In this document: positions 56,746-64,000 of the stretch, in pieces
Numbering within the stretch: position 1 is the stretch's first letter
Layout: every line of letters starts with the position of its first letter
Assembly: GCA_032433765.1 (NCBI GenBank)
Contig: JAVIAB010000046.1
Coordinates: forward strand, 66,100,375-66,164,374
Reading direction: 5' to 3'
Source: Megaustenia siamemsis
Taxonomy: Eukaryota > Mollusca > Gastropoda > Stylommatophora > Ariophantidae
Length of the DNA: 64,000 nt
The notes under the pieces: generated by a model
Told to the model about the DNA's origin: nothing
Seen by the model: only the letters and a program-made list of their open reading frames with translations
The model's database searches: none
Made by a program: the position numbers and the translations under genes

Positions 56746-59700
56746 CGTGGAGAGAGTTTGTTTAGTAAACTAAATGTGTAGAGAGAGAGAGAGTTTGTTT
56801 AGTAAACTAAATGTGTAGAGAGAGAGAGAGTTTGTTTAGTAAACTAAATGTGTAGAGAGAGAGAGTTTGTTTAGTAAACTAAATGTGTAGAGAGAGAGAG
56901 TTTGTTTAGTAAACTAAATGTGTAGAGAGAGAGAGAGTTTGTTTAGTAAACTAAATGTGTATAGAGAGAGCTTGTTTAGTAAACTAAATGTGTGGAGAGA
57001 GAGTTTGTTTAGTAAACTAAATGTGTGTAGAGAGAGAGTTTGTTCAGTGAACTAAATGTGTAGAGAGAGAGAGTTTGTTTAGTAAACTAAATGTGTAGAG
57101 AGAGAGAGAGAGTTTGTTTAGTAAACTAAATGTGTGGAGAGAGAGTTTGTTTAGTAAACTAAAAGTTTAGAGAGAGAGTTTGTTTAGTAAACTAAATGTG
57201 TAGAGAGAGAGTTTGTTTTATAAACTAAATGTGTAGAGAGAGAGAGTTTGTTTAGTAAACTAAATGTGTAGAGAGAGAGAGTTTGTTTAGTAAACTAAAT
57301 GTGTAGAGAGAGAGAGAGAGTTTGTTTAGTAAACTAAATGTGTAGAGAGATGGAGTTTGTTTAGTAAACTAAATGTGTAGAGAGAGAGAGTTTGTTTAGT
57401 AAACTAAATGTGTAGAGAGAGAGAGATAGAGAGTTTGTTTAGTAAACTAAATGTGTGGAGAGAGAGTTTGTTTAGTAAACTAAATGTGTAGAGAGAGAGT
57501 TTGTTTAGTAAACTAAATGTGTAGAGAGAGAGTTTGTTTAGTAAACTAAATGTGTAGAGAGAGAGAGTTTGTTTAGAAAACTAAATGTGTGGAGAGAGAG
57601 AGTTTGTTTAGTAAACTAAATGTGTGTAGAGAGAGAGAGAGTTTGTTTAGTAAACTAAATGTGTGTAGAGAGAGAGTTTGTTTAGTAACTAAATGAGTAG
57701 AGAAAGATTGTTTAGTAAACTAAATGTGTAGAGAGAGAGTTTGTTTAGTAAACTAAATGTGTAGAGAGAGAGTTTGTTTAGTAAACTAAATGTGTAGAGA
57801 GAGAGAGAGTTTCTTTAGTAAACTAAATGTGTAGAGAGAGAGAGTTTGTTAAGTAAACTAAATGTGTAGAGAGAGAGAGAGTTTATTTAGTAAACTAAAT
57901 GTGTAGAAAGAGAGAGAGAGAGTTTGTTTAGTAAACTAAATGTGTGTGTAGAGAGAGAGTTTGTTTAGTAAACTAAATATGTGGAGAGAGAGTTTGTTTA
58001 GTAAACTAAATGTGTGTGTAGAGAGAGAGTTTGTTTAGTAAACTAAATGTGTAGAGAGAGAGTTTGTTTAGTAAACTAAATGTGTAGAGAGAGAGTTTGT
58101 TTAGTAAACTAAATGTGTAGAGAGAGAGTTTGTTTAGTAAACTAAATGTGTAGAGAGAGAGAGAGTTTGTTTAGTAAACTAAATGTGTAGAGAGAGAGAG
58201 AGTTTGTTTAATAAACTAAATGTGTAGAGAGAGAAAGAGAGTTTGTTTAGTAAAATAAATGTGTAGAGAAAGAGTTTAGTTAGTAAACTAAATGTGTAGA
58301 GAGAGAGAGTTTGTTTAGTAAACTAAATGTGTAGAGAGAGTTTGTTTAGTAAACTATATGTGTAAACAGAGTTTGTTTAGTTACCTATATGTGTAGAGAG
58401 AGTTTGTTTAGTAAACTAAATTCGTGGACAGAGAGAGAGCGAGAGAGAGAGAGAGAGTTTGTTTTGTAAACTAAATGCGTGGATAGAGAAAGAGAGTTTG
58501 TTTAGTGAACTAAATGTGTAGAGAGAGAGTTTGTTTAGTAAACTAAATTCGTGGACAGAGAGAGAGAGAGAGAGAGCGAGAGAGTTTGTTTAGTAAACTA
58601 AATGCGTGGACAGAGAAAAAGTTTGTTTAGTGAACTAAATGTATGTAGAGAGAGAGTTTGTTTAGTAAACTATATGTGTAGAGAGAGAGAGAGTTTGTTT
58701 AGTAAACTAAATGTGTAGAGAGAGAGTTTGTTTAGTAAACTATATGTGTAGAGAGAGAGAGTTTGTTTAGTAAACTAAATGTGTAGAGAGAGAGTTTGTT
58801 TAGTAAACTATATGTGTAGAGAGAGAGAGAGAGTTTGTTTAGTAAACTAAATGTGTAGAGAGAGAGAGTTTGTTTAGTAAACTATATGTGTAGAGAGAGA
58901 GTTTGTTTAGTAAACTAAATGTGTAGAGAGAGAGTTTGTTTAGTAAACTAAATGTGTAGAGAGAGAGAGTTTGTTTAGTAAACTAAATGTGTAGAGAGAG
59001 AGTTTGTTTAGTAAACTAAATGTGTAGAGAGAGAGTTTGTTTAGTAAACTAAATGTGTATAGTGAGAGAGTTTGTTTAGTAAACTAAATGTGTAGAGAGA
59101 GAGAGTTTGTTTAGTAAACTAAATGTGTAGAGAGAGAGAGTTTGTTTAGTAAACTAAATGTGTAGAGAGAGAGTTTGTTTAGTAAACTAAATGTGTAGAG
59201 AGAGAGAGTTTGTTTAGTAAACTAAATGTGTAGAGAGAGAGAGAGTTTGTTTAGTAAACTAAATGTGTGGAGAGAGAGTTTGTTTAGTAAACTAAATGTG
59301 TAGAGAGAGAGAGTTTGTTTAGTAAACTAAATGTGTAGAGAGAGAGTTTGTTTAGTAAACTAAATGTGTAGAGAGAGAGAGTTTGTTTAGTAAACTAAAT
59401 GTGTAGAGAGAGAGAGTTTGTTTAGTAAACTAAATGTGTAGAGAGAGAGTTTGTTTAGTAAACTAAATGTGTAGAGAGAAATTTTGTTTAGTAAACTAAA
59501 TGTGTAAAGAGAGAGAGTTTGTTTAGTAAACTAAATGTGTAGAGAGAGAGTTTGTTTAGTAAACTAAATGTGTAGAGAGAGAGTTTGTTTAGTAAACTAT
59601 ATGTGTAGAGAGAGAGAGAGAGAGTTTGTTTAGTAAACTAAATGTGTAGAGAGAGAGTTTGTTTAGTAAACTATATGTGTAGAGAGAGAGTTTGTTTAGT

Positions 59701-61201
59701 AAACTAAATGTGTAGAGAGAGAGTTTGTTTAGTAAACTAAATGTGTAGAGAGAGAGTTTGTTTAGTAAACTAAATGTGTAGAGAGAGAGAGAGTGTTTAG
59801 TAAACTAAATGTGTAGAGAGAGAGTTTGTTTAGTAAACTAAATGTGTATAGAGAGAGAGTTTGTTTAGTAAACTAAATGTGTAGAGAGAGAGAGTTTGTT
59901 TAGTAAACTAAATGTGTAGAGAGAGAGAGTTTGTTTAGTAAACTAAATGTGTAGAGAGAGAGTTTGTTTAGTAAACTAAATGTGTAGAGAGAGAGAGTTT
60001 GTTTAGTAAACTAAATGTGTAGAGAGAGAGAGAGTTTGTTTAGTAAACTAAATGTGTGGAGAGAGAGTTTGTTTAGTAAACTAAATGTGTAGAGAGAGAG
60101 AGTTTGTTTAGTAAACTAAATGTGTAGAGAGAGAGTTTGTTTAGTAAACTAAATGTGTAGAGAGAGAGAGAGTTTGTTTAGTAAACTAAATGTGTAGAGA
60201 GAGAGAGTTTGTTTAGTAAACTAAATGTGTAGAGAGAGAGAGTTTGTTTAGTAAACTAAATGTGTAGAGAGAGAGAGAGTTTGTTTACTAAACTAAATGT
60301 GCAGAGAAAGAGAGGGAGAGTTTGTTTAGTAAACTAAATGTGTAGAGAGAGAGTTTGTTTAGTAAACTAAATGTGTAGAGAGAGAGAGAGAGTTTGTTTA
60401 GTAAAATAAATGTGTAGATAGAGAGAGAGAGTTTGTTTAGTAAACTAAATGTTTAGAGAGAGAGAGTTTGTTTAGTAAACTAAATGTGTAGAGAGAGAGT
60501 TTGTTTAGTAAACTAAATGTGTAGAGAGAGAGTTTGTTTATTAAACTAAATGTGTAGAGAGAGAGAGTTTGTTTAGTAAACTAAATGTGTAGATAGAGAG
60601 AGAGAGAGTTTGTTTAGTAAACTAAATGTGTAGAGAGAGAGAGAGTTTGTTTAGTAAACTAAATGTGTAGAGAGAGAGTTTGTTTAGTAAACTAAATGTG
60701 TAGAGAGAGAGTTTGTTTAGTAAACTAAATGTGTAGAGAGAGAGTTTGTTTAGTAAACTAAATGTGTAGAGAGAGAGTTTGTTTAGTAAACTAAATGTGT
60801 AGAGAGAGAGTTTGTTTAGTAAACTAAATGCGTAGAGAGAGAGAGAGTTTGTTTAGTAAACTAAATGTGTAGATAGAGAGAGAGAGAGTTTGTTTAGTAA
60901 ACTAAATGTGTAGATAGAGAGAGAGAGTTTGTTTAGTAAACTAAATGTTTAGAGAGAGAGAGTTTGTTTAGTAAACTAAATGTGTAGAGAGAGAGTTTGT
61001 TTAGTAAACTAAATGTGTAGAGAGAGAGTGTTTATTTAGTAAACTAAATGTGTAGAGAGAGAGAGTTTGTTTAGTAAACTAAATGTGTAGAGAGAGAGAG
61101 TTTGTTTACTAAACTAAATGTGCAGAGAAAGAGAGGGAGAGTTTGTTTAGTAAACTAAATGGGCAGAGAGAGAGAAAGTTTGTTTAGTAAACTAAATGTG
61201 T

Positions 61202-61240
<39 letters not shown>

Positions 61241-61284
61241 TTAGTAAACTAAATGTGTAGAGAGAGTTTGTTTAGTAATCCTTT
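56746..61284. repeat. ~34-bp minisatellite array with (GA)n core, about 133 copies
   Basis: About 133 copies of a unit made of TTTGTTTAGTAAACTAAATG, TGTAGAGAGAGAG and a variable number of GA steps (unit 29-45 bp). TTTAGT and ACTAAA form an inverted repeat with a two-base spacer in every unit. Landmarks recur: GTGTGGAGAGAG near 59265 and 60055, and TGTATAGTGAG/TGTATAGAGAG near 59055 and 59845 (both about 790 bp), and GTGCAGAGAAAGAGAGGGAG near 60299 and 61120 (about 821 bp). So higher-order units exist on the right half. Confidence 0.96.
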
Positions 61285-64000
61285 GATGAGTTACCTCGCT
61301 CCAGAAAGTGGCTTTGATGACTGTCCTTGCTCTAGGTAGTGGCTTTGCTGAGTTACCTCGATCTAGAATGCGGCTTTGATGATTTATCTCGCTCTAGATA
61401 GTGCCTTTGATGATTTACCTCGCTCTAGATAGTGGTTTTGATGATTTACCGCGCCCTAGATAGTGGCTTTGATGATTTACCTCGCTCTAGATAGTGGCTT
61501 TAATGAGTTACCTCGCTGTAGATAGTGGCTTTGATGACTGTCCTTGCACTAGATAGTGGCTTTGATAACTGTCCTCGCTCTAGATAGTGGCTAAGATGAC
61601 TGTCCTTGCTCTAGATAGTGGCTTTGATGACTGTCCTCGCTCTAGATAGTGGCTTTGATGACTGTCCTTGCTCTAGATAGTGACTTTGATGACTGTCCTC
61701 GCTCTAGATAGTGGCTTTGATGACTGTCCTCGCTCTAGATTGTGGCTTTGATGACTGTCCTCGCTCTTGATAGTTGCTTTGATGATTTACCGCGCCCTAG
61801 ATAGTGGCTTTGATGATTGTCCTTTCTCTAGATAGTGGCTTTGATGAGTTACCTCGTTCTAGATAGTGGCTTTGATGATTGTCCTTTCTCTAGATAGTGG
61901 CTTTGATGATTTACCTTGCTCTATAAAGTTGCTTTGATGATTTACCTCGCTCTGGATAATTGCTTTCATGAGTTACCTCACTCTAGATAGTTGCTTTGAT
62001 GACTTACCTCGTTCTAGATAGTGGCTTTGATGAGTTACCTCGCTCTGGATAGTGGCTTTGAAAAGTTACCTAGCTCTAGATAGTGGCTTTGATGACTGTC
62101 TTTGCTCCCCATAGTGGCTTTGATGAGTTACCTCGCTCTAGATAATGGCTTTAATGAGTTACGTCGCTACAGATAGTGGATTTGATGACTGTCTTTGCTC
62201 TAGATAGTGGATTTGATGACTTTGCTTGCTCTAGATAGTGGCTTAGATGATTTACCTCGCTCTAGATAATGACTTTGATGACTGTCCTTTCACAAGATAG
62301 TGGCCTTGATGAGTTACCTCGCTCTAGATAGTGGCTTTGATGAGTTACCTAGCTCTAGATAGTGGCTTTGATTACTTTCCTTGCTCTAGATAGTGGCTTT
62401 GATGAGTTACCTTGCACTAGATAGATGCTTTGATGAGATACCTCGCTCTAGATAGTGGCTTTGATGATTTACCTTGCTCTAGATAGTGGCTTTGATGGGT
62501 TACTTCGCTCTAGATAGTGTCTTTGATGATATCCCTCGCTCTAGATAGTGGCTTTGATGATTTACCTCGCTCTAGATAGTGGCTTTGATGATTTATCTCG
62601 CTCTAGATAGTGGCTTTGATGATTTAACTCGCTCTAGATAGTGGCTTTGATGATTTACCACGCTCGAGATAGTGGTTTTGATGATTTACCTCGCCCTAGA
62701 TAGTGGCTTTTATGATTTACCTCGCTCTAGATAGTGGCTTTGATGATTTACCTCGCTTTAGATAGTGGCTTTGATGAGTTACCTAGCTCTAGATAGTGGT
62801 TTTCATGATTGTCCTTTCTCTAGATAGTGGCTTTGATAAGTTACCTCGCTCTAGATAGTCGCTTTGATGACTTTCCTTGCTCTAGATAGTGGCTTTGATG
62901 AGTTACCTCGCTCTAGATAGTGGCTTTGATGATTGACCTTTCTCTAGATAGTGGCTTTGATGATTGTCCTTTCTCTAGATAGTGGCTTTGATGAGTTACC
63001 TCGCTCTAGATAGTGGCTTTGATGACTATTCTTGCTCTAGATAGTGGCTTTGATGATTTACCTAGCTCTAGATAGTGGCTTTGGTGATTTACCTCGCTCT
63101 AGATAGTGGCTTTGATGACTGTCTTTGCTCTTGATAGTGGCTTTGAAGACTGTCCTTGCTCTAGTTTAAATGGTTTTGATGATTTACCTAGCTCTAGATA
63201 GTGGCTTTGATGAGTTACCTCGCTCTAGATAGTGGCTTTGATGATTGACCTTTCTCTAGATAGTGGCTTTGATGATTGTCCTTTCTCTAGATAGTGGCTT
63301 TGATGAGTTACCTCGCTCTAGATAGTGGCTTTGATGACTGTTCTTGCTCTAGATAGTGGCTTTGATGATTTACCTAGCTCTAGATAGTGGCTTTGGTGAT
63401 TTACCTCGCTCTAGATAGTGGCTTTGATGACTGTCTTTGCTCTTGATAGTGGCTTTGAAGACTGTCCTTGCTCTAGTTTAAATGGCTTTGATGATTTACC
63501 TAGCTCCAGATAGTGGCTTTGATGACTGTCCTTGTTCTAGATAGTGGCTTTGATGAGTTACCTCGCTCCAGATAGTGGCTTAGATAACTGTCCTTGTTCT
63601 AGATAGTGGCTTTGATGATTTACCTAGCTCTAGATAGTGGCTTTGATGATTGTCCTTGCTCTAGTTTAAATGGCTTTGATGATTTACCTAGCTCTAGATA
63701 GTGGCTTTGATGAGTTACCTCGCTCTAGATAGTTGCTTTGATGATTTACCTCGCTCTAGATAGTTGCTTTGATGATTTACCTCGCTCCAGATAGTGGCTT
63801 TGACGACTGTCCTTGCTCTAGATTGTGGCTTTGATAAGTTACCTCGCTCTAGATAGTGGCTTTGATGACTGTCCTTGCTCTAGATAGTGGCTTTGATGAT
63901 TTACCTAGCTCTAGATAGTGGCTTTGGTGATTTACCTCGCTCTAGATAGTGGCTTTGATGACTCTTTGCTCTTGATAGTGGCTTTGAAGACTGTCCTTGC
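61285..64000. repeat. 31-bp minisatellite array, about 88 copies, runs off window
   Basis: About 88 copies of a 31-bp unit, CTAGATAGTGGCTTTGATGA followed by TTTACCTCGCT or CTGTCCTTGCT. Two alternating types (TTACCTCG and CTGTCCTTG) are mixed. The rare block CTAGTTTAAATGGCTTTG recurs at about 63163, 63475 and 63663; the first spacing, 312 bp, corresponds to ten units, a local higher-order repeat. The array continues beyond the window. Confidence 0.96.

Overview
This 64-kb window is eukaryotic, almost certainly from an invertebrate animal. Three things point there: a 5'-truncated, RTE-type LINE with target-site duplications, a tRNA-derived SINE, and short coding islands bounded by GT/AG splice-like signals. 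There are no bacterial-style operons. A mollusc or other lophotrochozoan would fit, but nothing seen proves the clade. By my boundaries, roughly 55 kb (about 87 %) is tandem repeat, made of some 32 different minisatellite or microsatellite arrays laid end to end. The long open frames across the window are mostly by-products of repeat units that are multiples of 3 bp (36, 33, 24, 21, 18, 27, 30 bp); they are open in several frames and on both strands and are not reported as genes.

Layout. 1-7030: a 35-bp array (cut by the window edge), a 4.7-kb 46-bp array, a 36-bp array and a 33-bp array. 7031-7787: a unique island with a probable minus-strand exon carrying a PTB/PID-like motif, and a perfect CRE palindrome. 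7788-24383: a 16.6-kb array of a 24-bp unit, organised on its right side into 3.64-kb higher-order repeats. 24384-25668: a 21-bp array. 25690-26241: a probable 552-bp minus-strand exon with good splice signals but interrupted reading. 26331-31932: TG-rich, 46-bp and 18-bp arrays. 32011-37434: eight small arrays plus a 1.2-kb (TA)n/(GA)n compound microsatellite. 37435-37916: a unique island with CRE and E-boxes. 37929-39076: an RTE-type LINE. 39083-41392: a 40-bp array. 41405-41991: a possible plus-strand exon broken by frameshifts. 42500-46690: 31-, 37-, 37- and 32-bp arrays with a SINE at about 44365-44600. 46691-47957: a pure polypyrimidine array. 47958-48486: a GC-rich unique island with a possible minus-strand first exon encoding a signal-peptide-like sequence. 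48487-52612: 17-, 20-, 20- and 19-bp arrays. 52654-53004: a second LINE 3' end with a target-site duplication. 53015-64000: 27-, 30-, ~34- and 31-bp arrays, the last running off the window.

How parts may work together. The two best coding islands (26.24-25.69 kb and 7.46-7.30 kb) are on the same strand and could be consecutive exons of one minus-strand gene whose 18-kb intron is filled by the 21-bp and 24-bp arrays; this is inference. I found no CRISPR, operon, defence or biosynthetic system. The unusual content is the satellite mosaic itself: arrays of equal period that share sequence, higher-order repeats, arrays that abut LINE 3' ends, and arrays whose units carry splice-site-like, E-box, triplex- or R-loop-prone sequence in tens to hundreds of copies.
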